Positions 33,891 through 45,364 of a DNA stretch of 64,000 nucleotides are shown here, in pieces (the stretch's first letter is position 1; every line of letters begins with the position of its first letter). Position numbers and translations under genes: made by a program. Where the stretch lies: positions 418,126-482,125 of the forward strand of contig SJOL01008723.1 of the NCBI GenBank assembly GCA_004794785.1. Direction: 5' to 3'. Source of the stretch: Opisthorchis felineus (taxonomy: Eukaryota > Platyhelminthes > Trematoda > Opisthorchiida > Opisthorchiidae). The notes beneath the pieces were generated by a model, which ran no database searches, had not been told where the DNA came from, and saw nothing but the letters and a program-made list of their open reading frames with translations.

Positions 33891-34145
33891 GCCAGGCATC
33901 AATGTTGAAAACTGATGTTATGCTGTCGACGATGATGATTGATGAAGAGAATACTTCGGAAAGTGAGTTTGTTCGGGGTCGTCTCCGTTTGTTTCGTGTG
34001 TGAGTTTGAAGATAGAATCAGCCAGCTTTTCCAACAGATTCGGTTTATCCATCTAAACTTGCCCCATGAGATCACGTTTGTGGTATGACTTCTGGTAGGA
34101 CGTGGTTTGTGCCGTCGAGCCATTGAACCTTATGGAGCAGTCAAA

Positions 34146-34466
34146 CTAGCCAGCCAACTTCAGTTTACCATCAGGAGCACTACGGGCCCAATGTTCGGTC
34201 AGTTTCCCATGTGGCTCACGAATTCGCTTCCATGTTCGTGCACTGAGCGGCGTGAGTTCGGAGCCCGTATCCAGCTGCAAATTAACTGGTATGTTGTTGA
34301 TAAGAACCGTTACAAACTTCCCTCGGCAAACGACATCAACTTCCTTTGTTGCCGTCACCGGGTTGGACTGCAATTCGTGGGCTGCACGGTGGTGTGCGGG
34401 TGGCTGAGATCGACACAAATCTTCTTTGTGGCCACGACGACTGCACCTGGAATGTTTATGACGCAC
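34146..34466 (-). pseudogene. Gypsy nucleocapsid end and aspartic protease
   Basis: The frame starts with a zinc-knuckle-like CSRRGHKEDLC. It then reaches the retropepsin active site in VNLQLDTGSELTPLS, with the catalytic Asp intact. This domain would cleave the Gag-Pol precursor inside the particle. The following flap region is degraded, and no open connection to the reverse transcriptase remains because LINE-B is inserted downstream. Confidence 0.7.
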
Positions 34467-35340
34467 AAACCAGCAATAACGAGCAAAATGCCACTCACTG
34501 GAATGCCAGCGAATTGCAGACTTTCTGTGTTTCGATCAGCCTCGTTATCAGATTTCTTTGGCGTGCTGGGGTTGATTGCGTGAACACAGCTGCTTGAAAT
34601 AACAAGTGATAGACGGACTGTAACGAGCAAACGGTATCTTCGAGTGACGCGTAATACCAGAACCTCCGGGAAGGCAAAACAAAGTCGGAGCTGGGTTTCT
34701 ATACGGTACTATCAACATAAGACATCAATTCACAAAATGTACAAACCTCGACAGTAGATACTCGTCAACAACAAATGGTCCACTAGGACTACAAAAGTAC
34801 GAACCAAAGGAGCAAACAGGCTCCCACGTGAGACAGTCACACGTGCGTAAGGTCGGCCAGAAATGGCTGGATGACCTCAAGGCTAAATGGGTGAAGTGGT
34901 AAGGACAAACAAACGTCAGTTCATAGAGACGCACTAAACACAAAAGTGGGGCGGGGGTTACAAGTAGGGACAAGAAACGTGGGGAATTTCAAATGTCAAA
35001 GTAATGGACGATACACCAAACATAGCCGTATCGTGCTTCAAGTTGATGACGCGTTGACATTCGGTGATGAGAAGTTGCAACGTCATTTCAGCACCCCGTT
35101 CAATTCTGTTAAGCAGCCGTGTTCTGATGTTGGCATCTTGGACGACTGAAGACCGGATACATAAATGGGGCACAAACTAATCATCTGTCATTCATCTGAG
35201 CTTGAAGCGCCTGCACTCCCGATTGACAGCACCGGCAGACGTAATGAAATTTTCATCACTTTTCTTGACCAGCTTCTTGGAGGTAGCAGCTCCTAAATGG
35301 GAGTGATACAGCGACGTTGGTGAGGAATTCCGCCTAAAAG

Positions 35341-37370
35341 AATAATAACGATAATGTTTATTCCCAACTTGTGGGTGGCATGCCGTCAGGCATGATCATA
35401 AGTTTACAGTTCGAATAAAAGCATGACTGGCAGGGATTGTAGGTACATGGCTTTTGGCAAAAGGGACAGCGTCATAGGCGGGGGGGCATTATCCGATGTA
35501 GACGTGGTCATCACAAACCGGCACGGGCAGGGAGGCACAGTTACTATGCTTTTTTGAGAGAACATCGAGCACGATCCGGTCGGTAGAATTTGAAGGTGGG
35601 GGGCAAAAACAAAACAAGGGAGGGCAAAACAAGAGGCTTTATGCCTGACACAGGACAGGAAAAGTGTAAACTGCGGAAAATGAGGAACCAGAACATCAGA
35701 TCTGGTGAACCAGCAGAGTTGGCGTCATCCAACCAGTCAAACTGAAATAAACCTAAAACCAACGCTGTGGTCTCGTGGCCTTGGACTGTTAGGTTCATGG
35801 CCAGGGCCACAAAAAGCGTAAGTGGGAATGATGAAGTAGAGGGATTAGCAAAGCGGACAAATGGTAATGGGTCGGTACAGCCTGAACGCGGCAGACAACA
35901 ACACAACGGGCATGCTTATTACGTGAAAAGTCATCACAGTTGTGGGAACCGAAAAAAGAGGACAATGGGCATGAGGTATGACAAGTTCAAAGACGAAACC
36001 TGCGGACCTGAACTAAAACTGAAAACCGTTGCTGGCCGTGAGTGACCTTGGGCGGTCGAGTAAATAGCTAGGGTCACAAAATGCAAAATGGAGATGGAGA
36101 TTGAAGAATTCGATCTGGAGACGAATGAAGCGTCTCGTCACAAAAATATGGTTTAAATTGAAAGTGAATAGACTCACTGGTGTCACTGTTGTAGGGAGGT
36201 CAGGTGTAAAGGATGGCTTTGATGGGGAGATAGTGCCTATGCATAAGGCCAATCGAACGCCATAAATGAAATTGAACTTGTGGAAGAGGCAAACCAAAAT
36301 TGCGGCAGGAAACCGGGTTGGTTAAATCCGAACGATATGTCCAGCGGTTTAGAACGGGGCGGTTTGGCCCAGGTGAAAAATTTGTTTTTGGTTGCGATTA
36401 TAGGCTCGAGTGGGTGAGAGGCTGCGATCGAGATTCTGAAGAAAGTAGTTGCTGGAGTGCCATCAGAATGGGTATGACAGTGACATGCCACCATTGCACT
36501 GACATACTTCGGTTTCTGGACAGCCCCGTAACGGTAGTCAAGGTTGCCGCAATCGGACATGGGATACGCATTTCCATGGCAGCTTGATCTGCGTTTGACG
36601 AGGAGATGGACACAGGCAGAGTGAAGCCAATGTAGAGTCATCGATAATTTCGATTCATTTGGAGGACCATGTCAGTGTAGACCGGGGACCAGCCAGGTTG
36701 AATGAACAACGGTTGTACGGGGTGTTTGCGCAACTACAGCCGAAGTTTGTAGCTTGGGAAGGGGGGAATGAGGAAGGAATAGGATGAAAGCAGTAGCGTC
36801 TGGTGAGTGCAAGGAGGCATCAGGTAAAAAGGTGTCCAATGGGAAAAAATCTAAAAGCGGATGACAGCAAGCCAAATGAACCCAGGAAAGGGTGGCTTTC
36901 GTTTGCTGACCCAGAAGCCAGGGCAGGGAGGCTATCCCTTTGATTGGTTGGAACAGGCGATTACATGGCAGTAGTTTTTAGCTCAGCAAAGACAGAAAAT
37001 CCGATCACAGGGTCTCCGATGTGCAAGGGGGCGGTAATGTAAACGGGAACAGCAGACAAATAATAAGCAGTTGGGCAACAGCTTCCGGGATAATGCGTAA
37101 GAACCGTAATTTAACTGGAATCTACTACGTCAAACCAACAGGAAGGTAAGAGTACGGGTCGCCTGTCACCGAGTCACCGCTGTCAGCTCCAAGAAACGAA
37201 TGATGCATGGCAAAAAACAGCCATCATGCGCTAGTTGTGACTGCAGATAATCAGGAAATAATGAAGGATTTACGGTTTATGTGTATATGATCGCTTCAGA
37301 AAAAAGGGAAGAACGTGTGCGTTATGTCTGGATGATGAAGTTGACTTGGGCTGGTGCAGCCCAACTAAGA
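35341..37370 (-). repeat. Rep-A copy A1, non-coding dispersed repeat
   Basis: This is the longest copy of a repeat family seen several times in the window. In its own orientation (minus) it ends with GGGAATAAACATTATCGTTA TTATT, that is a poly-A-signal-like AATAAA followed by an ATT-type tail, as in elements moved by target-primed reverse transcription. The other end is set by similarity to 50,800-50,944. Frames inside show no known protein. It lies next to the gag end of the decayed gypsy element. Confidence 0.65.
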
Positions 37371-37639
37371 CGATGGTGGCTACTCCTTGCACGTCGATGT
37401 CAGCCGTGAGCCTCGCACAGTTCCTTCAGCCTACGCCATGCATATTAATAATAGTCTAAATACTTGAGTGGGAAATCCAAAGAAAAAATAAAGGAGATAA
37501 ATAATGAAGATTTGCTATATGGAGAATATGCCAGTGGAAGAGACAGTGCTGCAGCTCAGTTGGCCACAACAGGGAGAAGTTGAAATATTGCAAAAGGTCG
37601 AATTGTTCGTTAGGACCTGATCACCCCAACAACTTATAC
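37371..37639. other. Unassigned, repeat-related
   Basis: 37,480-37,640 resembles 27,640-27,830. No coding motif. Confidence 0.35.
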
Positions 37640-38060
37640 GCCACGAATGATGCAATTTTATGAAAGATGCCCTGGCCTTCTCAACCCGGATGAAAATATG
37701 ATCGTTGGTCAGACCGCCAAAACTAATACTTTTGCCCAGGAAAACAAATTTATTTACCGCCTCAATCGGCTCATCCTCAGGCTTTTGTCACGAAGCGACT
37801 GGACCTTACCGTGGTGTGAAGGCTTGTGTGCCTCCACGACCTAGTAAGTTATGCTGGGTGGCTTCCGTGCGACACTCGCAGTCTCTCATACCACTTTGGT
37901 CAGTGGCTAGAGGTCTGATCGACACCGACTCCTGACTCTCCAGGCTGGGGTTTGGGAAGTGTATGGCGACTTGTTCTAAAAAAGTTTCGCTAGTAGCACT
38001 GAGAACGAAAAGTGAACGAGTTGCGTCCATCCTTAGCGTTCCGGAATGCCTGATCACACT
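37640..38060 (+). repeat. LINE-B 5'-region fragment
   Basis: It aligns with 31,895-32,110 and 57,405-57,600, for example CGAAGCGACTGGACCTTACC, CCAGGCTGGGGTTTGGGAAG and the following GGCGACTTGTTC. Only the non-coding 5' part is present, without endonuclease. Confidence 0.5.
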
Positions 38061-38514
38061 TGGGCCTTGTATGCGAGTTTCAAAGACACAGCATACATCA
38101 ATTTAAAGGGAGTAAAAGGACTCGGAGAGCACTGCTTGGTTGCCATTTTGCCAGAGTACGGGCTTTGAAATCTCCCTTGTAGAATGCATCTCTTGGATTT
38201 AGTGAGGTGTTGTTTTCTTCGTTGGCTGGGTGCATAAGGCTTATCGGTCAGCCAAACGGCAGTCAAATGAACCAGCTCGTGTAGTGGGAAATTGTTAGGC
38301 GGAATTTCACGTGGATCCCGCTTTACCGCTCGCAGTTAGGCGCTGCCACGGCTGAAAAGCCTGTCCCGCGCAAGATTGGCTGAAAGTTCGGGACGCTTGC
38401 CAGTCCGGCGTCAAGTGGAGATCTGATTGGTCGAAGGTCCCAACACAACTGCCAATCATGATCCAGTATTGGCCGAATGCTGGTTGCTAATGGCGCATCC
38501 AAAAGGCGTCAGAA
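38061..38514. other. Unassigned
   Basis: At 38,280-38,340 the sequence TGTAGTGGGAAATTGTTAGG looks like an LTR start and shares TTAGGCGGAATT and following bases with the reverse complement of 35,290-35,335. I cannot demonstrate a complete LTR. Confidence 0.3.
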
Positions 38515-38950
38515 TTTCCAGGTTTTCGCTGCTTACACTACGAACAACTTTTTCACCTGGCCCCAACCGCTTCTAGGACGAGTTCGATCAAACCTGCTGG
38601 ACCTTTCGTTCGAATTTAATCAACCTGGCTTCCTGCCGCAATTTCGGTTTGCCTCTTGTACAAGTTCCATTTTATTTACGGTGTTCGTTTGGTTCTATGC
38701 ATTGGCACTATCTCCCCATCAAAATTATCCTTTACACCTGACGTCCCCACAACAGTGACACCATTGAGGCTGCTTAGTTTCAAGCTAAACCATATTTTCG
38801 AGACAAAACTTGCCATTTATATTCACTTCGAATTCTTCCATCTCCATCTCCATTTTTGCTTTTTGTGACCCTGGCCATTTACTCGATCGCCCAAGGTCAC
38901 TAATGGCTAGCAATTGTTTTCAGTTTTAGTTCATGCCAGCCGGCTCCATC
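38515..38950 (+). repeat. Rep-A internal fragment A3, inverted to A1
   Basis: It is the reverse complement of 36,010-36,400. Shared words include CCATCTCCATCTCCATTTT, CATTGGCACTATCTCCCCAT and GATCGCCCAAGGTCACT. It abuts the 3' end of copy A2 in opposite orientation, so the two lie tail to middle. Confidence 0.6.
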
Positions 38951-38959
38951 TTTGAACTA

Positions 38960-40160
38960 ATACTAACAATGTTTATTCCCAGCTAGTGGGTAATATACGT
39001 TCAGGCATGATCATAAAGTTACAGTCAGAGCAAGTGCATGGCTGGTAGGGTTTGTGGGTACCGGGAATTTCGTGGAAAAGGGGCGGCGACATAAACAGTG
39101 GGCATTACCCGAAGTAGACTTGGCCACGCCTGAGGCGGCATGGGTAGGGAACCGAAATTACAAGGGCTCATTCTTTCTTATGGGGAACATAACAGATGAG
39201 ACAAGATACTATCGTTAAGATTTGAAAGTGGCGGGAAAAAACAATACGAGGGAAGGCATGGCAAGAGGCTTCCTGCCTGGTACGTGATAAAAACAATCAA
39301 AAAAGCTTCAATCTGCAGAAAAAGTGGAACCAGAACAACGGATCAGGAGAGGCAGCAGAACTGCCACGATCTGACCGGCAGATTTGAACTGAAGCCTAAA
39401 ACCGCTACTGAGGCTTCGTAGCCTTGGGCTGTTGGGCGTATGGCCAGAGTCACAAAAAGCGTAAGTGGGGTAATATGCGGTACGGATAAATGGTAGTAGG
39501 AAACTCAGAACCACAGTGTGCAGTGAAACTGGAGAGACTCACTAGTGTTGCTGCTGGAGCGGGGTCGGGTGTAAAGGTTCCTTGGGGGAAGGAGTTCACG
39601 CAAACACACAAGAAGGAACGCGAACTGCACGAAAAATGACTGACTTGGTGAGGAGTACAAAGTAAAAGACACCGAGATGTTTAGATCCAAAGGAAGGTTC
39701 CGCAGATTGGAATGAACGCCTCCCGGGGGTGGCTGGGACCAGATGAAGATTTTATTGCGGTTGTAGGTAAGGGGATGAGTCAGCGCGTTCAAAGTAGGGA
39801 GTGAACAGTTGCGGGCATGCTATCAAACTGGGTACGACAGTGTCGTACCGTCACTGCACTGAGATACTTCAGTTTCTGGACAGCCCCTTGACGGACGTCG
39901 TGATTGAGGTAGTTAGGCTTGGATGTGCAGTTCTGTGAGCAGTGGGAAGTGGGTTTGCCAAGGGATTCCGCAGGGAGAGCAAGACCGGTGTAATGTCGTA
40001 GGTAGTATTTCTTTTTTTTGTCCGGTCGGGGATCCCTTCAGGTGTAATGCACAGATTGGGTGGAGTGGATAACGGCCAAACAGGACGTCCATAGTACGTA
40101 TTACCGCAGGTCGAAGATGGACTTCTAGATATTCTATGGGGCCCACGTCAGAACGATTCT
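38960..40160 (-). repeat. Rep-A copy A2
   Basis: In its own (minus) orientation it ends GGGAATAAACATTGTTAGTA at 38,960. It shares with A1 and A5 the blocks GGCATGATCATAA-like, TTTCTGGACAGCCCC (39,872) and GGGTGGAGTGGATAACGGCC (40,050). It is shorter than A1, with internal deletions. Confidence 0.6.
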
Positions 40161-40165
40161 AGAAC

Positions 40166-40377
40166 ATGGCAACCAAGTCGTACCTCATGCCCACTGTCAC
40201 AGTTTTTTCGGTTCCCACAGCTGCGGTGGCTTTCCACGCAATAAGTATGCTTCATTTGTTGTACATTCCCCCCGTTTGTGTTGTTGCGTGCCGCGTTCAG
40301 GTTGTACCAACCCGATCATACCTTAATCGGCATGTTCCCCAGAAGTTGGGGAATAAACCTATTATTATGATTGTATG
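40166..40377 (+). repeat. Rep-A copy A4, internally deleted and inverted
   Basis: It reads CTCATGCCCACTGTCACAGT and GCGTTCAGGTTGTACCAACC (matching the reverse complement of 35,870-35,980). It then jumps to the family 3' end GTTGGGGAATAAACCTATTA TTATG at 40,337-40,377. Copies A2 and A4 therefore meet head to head. Confidence 0.55.
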
Positions 40378-41859
40378 AAGCGCTGCACAAGTGTCCTTGG
40401 CTCGGTTTCGGGCGTTAATATTCCTAGTGCACCTTTGGTGGTTGTTTTGACGGGAACGCTAGCTTGGGAGGTTCAGACTGAGAACTAAGCTGAGGAAATT
40501 AACGTTACTACAGAAGGGGTTGGAGAGGGACGTCCTTGGAAAAAAACTGCGCGAATAAATAATACTTCCTGGTTGCCCAGGCCCAGGAAGGGGGTTTGGT
40601 TGAGGTACCCCAATTTGAGCCTTTGGCTCAAAATTCTTGCCTGCCAACAAGGTAGTGGGTGGAGGCGCAGTTTTGTTCCATGGCCCTGCCTCTAGCCTCT
40701 GACTCAAAAGTCCAACCCGCGAGTCCAACAGACAGTAAGGCCTTCTTTGGCGATATTTCCGGAGTCGATTACACAATAGTCTGACAAGCTCACCCACAAG
40801 GTTTGGTCTAACCCGGAGTAAGGCTTTACTTTCTCACTCGTGATGCGGCTGCGCGCAGCAGGTGCCTTTTGAGCACCACTTTTGAGACCGTACTGAATAA
40901 TGCGCCGGCCGTCACGTTCATCGTTTGGGTGAAAGGAGTGTGCAGTTTTTAGGCCCAAAATTTTCTAACCCATACTTCCTCGGGGGAAGGCGGCGTCGTT
41001 GCTTCGATGATTATGGACATGCTGGTAGCCTGCGGAGACATCTTACTGCCATCAGTACTACATTACCTCCAGACCACCTCGTAGCACGTGTACCCGTAGA
41101 AGGGGTTCCGCTACTCTAGTTCTGAGCTCTCCCCTTTGGCCTTCCTGGCATGGTTTCACATTTTGAAACGAATTTCCAGCCGCGCAGCCAATGGGATCAT
41201 TGTGGCATGCCAAGGTGGCACCTTTAGGTCGGGACTGGCTCGTCTGTGAAACTGGATTTTATCGCACTTCATCTTGCAGCAGCACTTTATAGTCTCTGTG
41301 TGTCATTTGGGAGTGTATTCAGGTAAAAGGTGCAGGTCTTGGGTTACTGATTACCGATTTCACTAAGCTCGGTTGGTTTACTTCGCAGACGTCCAGTCGA
41401 ACAGAGCGTTTTGAGCCAGTATACTGAACGACTTCCGCGACCACTGAAACCTCATTCTGCTCGACGTAGCATAATACCACTGTAGACGCGTTTCTCGGAG
41501 CGCATCTTCTGTCCGTATTTTTGATGAAGGAGTACTAGTCGTTACTGAATTGATTTATCTAGAACCATGTAGCCGCATTGGCAAAAGGAGTAATCGGAGT
41601 TCACACTTAAAGGTTAAAACTATTGGCTGTTTCCACGTCACACGTGCGGACTTCGTTTCCGAGTTGCCCAGACTGAAGAAAAAGGTTTCTTCAGATAAGA
41701 TGAATGTTTCTGTATGGTGTGTTGGTTTTCTGCTGTCGGCAGTTGAACGTGTAGCCTTGTGGCAGAACTTTTTTGCGGGCGCAAATCATCGCAGTGATTG
41801 CTGGTGTTTTCACTTGCTGTTCGCTAATATCACTTCTGGTGTTTTACTAGATCTGATGG
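40378..41859. other. Left flank of the gypsy insertion; no confirmed exon
   Basis: 40,450-40,960 has a long minus frame rich in proline and leucine without a domain. A plus frame from 41,550 stays open to the gypsy insertion point. It would run straight into the zinc-finger frame at 53,514 if the insertion were removed. A splice-acceptor-like TGTTTTACTAG ends at 41,850, just before ATCTGATGG. This stretch is thus the original upstream neighbour of the zinc-finger gene and could hold its 5' UTR, promoter or an upstream exon. Confidence 0.4.
41855..41859. repeat. Target-site duplication, left copy (GATGG)
   Basis: GATGG directly left of the gypsy 3' LTR. It is repeated at 53,513-53,517 to the right of the 5' LTR. 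Confidence 0.85.
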
Positions 41860-42129
41860 TGTTATGTTTCGATAACGCAGCGAGCAAACGATAATTTGAG
41901 CGGACTTTGGCGATATTATATCCCCAGCTATGTCGCCTGATCCCGACTCCTAGTACAGAGGAATAGTAAGAAGACGAGACCTTGGACTCAACTTTAATGC
42001 TCAGAACAACAGGCGATCTACAGAACAGTGACACTGAATATATATCCTTAGCTTGACCTTGAAAAATGCCAGAAGTTCGTTAGCACACATAAAGGTACAG
42101 AGCGTTTGGAGACATTGATATCCCCAACA
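41860..42129 (-). repeat. Gypsy 3' LTR (270 bases)
   Basis: In element orientation it begins TGTTGGGGATATCAATGTC and ends CATAACA. It aligns with the 5' LTR over about 235 bases (shared CCTGATCCCGACTCCTAGTA, AATATATA and TTGACCTTGAAAAATGCC). It lacks about 75 bases present in the 5' LTR near the element's 5' side. Confidence 0.85.
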
Positions 42130-42138
42130 CCTCCCTCT
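42130..42138 (-). other. Polypurine tract AGAGGGAGG
   Basis: Immediately next to the TG of the 3' LTR in element orientation, the position where plus-strand DNA synthesis is primed. Confidence 0.7.
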
Positions 42139-42146
42139 GTGAAAAT

Positions 42147-43427
42147 TCAGTAACGAGGTCGACGTGGGTCAACCTGGATACTTTCCGGCTGGCGGCGGCG
42201 CTGGTCTGTCCACCGCCTGGGAAGAAGTGCTTGATAAAATATTGAGCTTCCAATCACTCTGTCTTTCGAAACTGATTCAGCTCGCAGCTCAAAAGTATCG
42301 GGCAATATGTCCAACGGTACGGTACCCGAACATACTGGAGTTCCCGGTGTGCTGTTAAAGCGGAGTTGGTTTTGACATCTGGTCCAGGTGTCTTGACCAA
42401 CCGACACGTCGTACATCACACTACCGCGTTTATGCAGGGTAGGACCTTTAATCCACGCATCATGTCCCAGGCGATAATCACTGACGAGCACGGGCGTTCC
42501 CACCTTGAATGGAGCTCCAGCTGCCACAGGTATGGACTTTGACTCAGTAGACTGTGTTGGCAGCATGGAAGACCGCACAGTTCTCAGCTTAAGGCCCGTG
42601 AGCACCCCTGTATTTGACCGATGGTCCGCCAAAGCATCATTTGGGGTCGTTTGGTACGCAAGCGGGAATCTCTAAAGGGTTTCGATGGATGTCTCCTCCC
42701 CTCAAGCTTTAAGCTAGGCTCTCTTGAATGTGTCGACAAACCTTTCTGCTTGACCATTCGATTGCTGGTGGTACAGTGGTGAACGAAAGTGCGTTATAGC
42801 GTTTCGAGTGCAAAACTCGCGGAACTCGGCGGAGGTGAACTGCGAACCATTGTCTGAGACGATGGACTCCGGTAAGCCATGCTGGATGAAAACGTTGGAT
42901 AACACACGCACCGTACTGGATGTTGTTGGAGAGGACACCGGAATGATTTCTGGCCACTTGGAAAAAGCGTCAATCAAAACCAAATAGGAAACGCCACGTA
43001 TCGGCCCTGCGTAATCAATGTGGACCCGAGACCAAGACTTCTCAGGTCGCGGCCAGGGAACCGGTGGTTGATGTGGCGGGTTCTTGGCAACCTGTTGGCA
43101 TCGGGGGCAGAGTTCCAGAAACTCAGTGATGTACTGGTCCATGTGTGGCCAGTAGGCGTAACTGAGAGCTATTAACTCCAAGCGGTTTATTCCTGGTTGC
43201 CCGGAATGGAACTGACGGAGGACTCGATGGCGTAAAGATTGGGGAATCACGACGCGATCTCCAAACATTAAGCAGTTGGTTACGACCGACAATGCATCTC
43301 GGCGATGAAAGAGCAGTTGAAGGCAATCATCTTTGAGGTTCGGAGGCCATCGAGTATTCACGAACTGGATCGCCTTTTGAAGCGTCGGATCAGCCAAGGT
43401 AGATTGTTGAACCTCCGTCACTCTCAC
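42147..43427 (-). CDS. Gypsy integrase, nearly intact core
   Basis: A 237-codon frame (43,427-42,714) carries the zinc-binding region (VLRQFHSGQPGINRL, then CPRCQQ), where one His position is Gln. The DDE core follows: SRVHIDYAGP (first Asp), GLPESIVSDNGSQFTS (second Asp) and QSNGQAERFVDTFKRA (Glu). After a break near 42,700 a second frame (42,632-42,147) supplies the C-terminal GPY/F-like region (GTPVLVSDYRLGHDAWIKGP). It inserts the DNA copy into the genome and made the GATGG duplication. It is the best-preserved domain of the element. Confidence 0.8.
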
Positions 43428-43429
43428 GG

Positions 43430-43960
43430 GTACATACTGTCACGAATAGGCTGGACCAACTGGGGGACTACTGCGTCCTCGAAAGCAACCTGCGCAATAA
43501 CCGTTACTTCTCCGTGAGTTGACCGATTGATAATCAGGCGAGATATTGCATCGGCCTGACCGAAGTCAGCGGCGCGACGATATTCAATATCAAAGTCGTA
43601 GCCCAGCATAATAAGCGCCCATCCCTGAAGGCGGTTGGCAGAGTGTGCGAGAACAGCCATCGTTGAACCTAAAATAGACAGAAAGTGTTTATGATCGGCA
43701 AGCAGAGAGTGAAACGGCGACCGTACAACAACTTGTGGAAACTCCGGAGGGTGAACACTAAGGTCAACACTTCTCTATTTGTCCATATCGCTGTTCTGCT
43801 TGCGTTAGTGATTTCAAGGCGTGCATGATGGCCTTCTCCGATCCGTCTGGGAAGATGTGCAAAATGACGGCACCGACGACAAAAGTAGAGACATCAGCTG
43901 CCACGACGATCGGTAGCTTTGGGTCAGAGTGAGTCAGTAGCAGATCGGAACTGGGCATCG
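43430..43960 (-). pseudogene. Gypsy RNase H
   Basis: SDPKLPIVVAADVSTFVVGA corresponds to the first catalytic Asp segment of Ty3 RNase H, and GWALIMLGYDFDIEYRRAAD to its C-terminal end. A frameshift lies between them. The linker to integrase follows. Confidence 0.7.
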
Positions 43961-44086
43961 TCTTTAGCCTGCAGAATGCTTCCTCGCATTCTCCTGACCA
44001 ACACCAGGGGAAGTCCTTTCGAAGCAGTTGATTTAGTTGAGTTCGAATGTCCTATAGCGAAGGCAAGAATGCCGAATAATAGCTGA

Positions 44087-44980
44087 TTAACCCCAAAAGG
44101 GAACGTAATGATGGGACACACTTAGGAGGTAGCATCTGCTGTATAGCTCGAATGTTCTCCGGGTCAGGACGACGACCAGAAACGTCCAAGATGAAACCAC
44201 GATATTCACTGTTGACAAGAAGAATTGACACTTCCCAGGACGGAGGTGGAGGCTATTGTCCTGAATGCACAGCAAGACGGCGTTGATCCGATCACGAAGC
44301 TCTTCGGGTGAAACAGCAACGATCAGCACGTCGTCCAGGTATGAGGCCACATCTGGAATGCCAGAAAGGATGGTATCCAAATGCTGGAAAATTGCTGGGG
44401 CGGTTTTGACGCCAAACGGGAGACGGGTGTATTGATACAGCCCGTGGTGTGTGTTGATCGTCAACAGTGGACGTGATTCTGGTGCGACTTCAACTTGAAG
44501 GTACGCTTCAGCAAGGTGGATTTTCGTGAAGAACTTTCCACCGTTCAAAACAGTGAATAGATCGTCGGGCACTGGCAGTGCGTAGTGGTGCTGCTAGAGA
44601 GCTGCATTTAGGCCGGTTGAGAAATCGTCACATATGCGGATGTCACCGTTGGGTTTCTTCACCACGACAATCGGCGCTGCTCAGGCGGAGTAGGATACAG
44701 GGGACAGAACGCCTTGTTGTTCCAGCCGTTGAAGTTCGGCATCTACCAGTAGGAGGGAAGCGTACGGAACTGGTCTCTTTGGACGGAAGACTGGCGTATC
44801 ACATGGCAGGAGGTGGAGGACTGCATGTGTCGCAGTGCACTGACCGAGACCGGATTGGAAAGTAACTTGGATTCGCTTGATAAAGTCGGATGCATGATCT
44901 GGATGCGCTGTGGGAGACTGAACTGTATTGCAAATGACACTGATTGGAGTGTCGGCCAACCGACGAAGCGATCGAACCAA
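44087..44980 (-). pseudogene. Gypsy reverse transcriptase
   Basis: RT runs from PVPYASLLLVDAELQRLEQQ (44,770-44,710) through LNGGKFFTKIHLAEAYLQVE (motif A) and LYQYTRLPFGVKTAPAIFQH to the catalytic SYLDDVLIV with both aspartates. A frameshift and stop separate the first part from the rest near 44,580, and another frameshift lies near 44,190. This copies the element RNA into DNA in the cytoplasmic particle. Confidence 0.8.
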
Positions 44981-44984
44981 TCAA

Positions 44985-45360
44985 GACCCAATAAGTTCAG
45001 CTCAGCTGTTACATAACACGACTCAACGAATGTAGTTCCCCGAAAAGGTACACAGCATTGGAGCTCACCGGAAAGTTTTAGCTCTCCACTGCAGACACTG
45101 GTAGCAGTTCGAGCGGCTTGTCTGATCGGAGGTTGCCCGAGCGTGCGCCAAAGCTTCTCCGAAATGATGGTGATGTCCGATGCAGTGTTCAACTGCAGAC
45201 GGACTGGATGACCATTAACGGTGACTGTGAGATACTTTCGGTGACCTAGGGTGTTGATCCTGAAAGTAGCCAGCAAACTGAGAGAGGAGCCAACAGGGTT
45301 CGATTTCGGTTTGGGATGGATGCGCGATGACGGCTTTGAAACCCCGGAGGCCGTATGCAT
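44985..45360 (-). pseudogene. Gypsy protease with active-site Asp replaced
   Basis: The frame reads YLTVTVNGHPVRLQLNTASD and then ITIISEKLWRTLG and LNLLGLDWFDRF, a retropepsin-like domain. The active site expected as D-T-A/G is N-T-A here, because codon 45,187-45,189 is AAC (Asn) in element orientation. That should abolish cleavage of Gag-Pol. The frame continues open to 44,743. Confidence 0.75.
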
Positions 45361-45364
45361 TCTC

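Larger units (their letters stand above)
29440..35300 (-). mobile_element. Decayed Ty3/gypsy element, split by an RTE-like LINE
   Basis: Read from high to low coordinates, gag and nucleocapsid remnants (35,300-34,470) are followed by protease (34,466-34,146), reverse transcriptase (31,881-31,199), RNase H (31,106-30,640) and integrase (30,612-29,450). This is the domain order of Ty3/gypsy elements. Between protease and reverse transcriptase lies LINE-B (31,886-33,890) in the opposite orientation. Stops and frameshifts occur throughout. I could not identify LTRs, and Rep-A copy A1 abuts the gag end at 35,341. It is related to, but clearly different from, the complete element at 41,860-53,512. 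Confidence 0.8.

Noticed and set aside
38280..38340. LTR start TGTAGTGGGAAATT for the decayed gypsy element
   Set aside because: No matching second LTR with full length or target duplication could be found.
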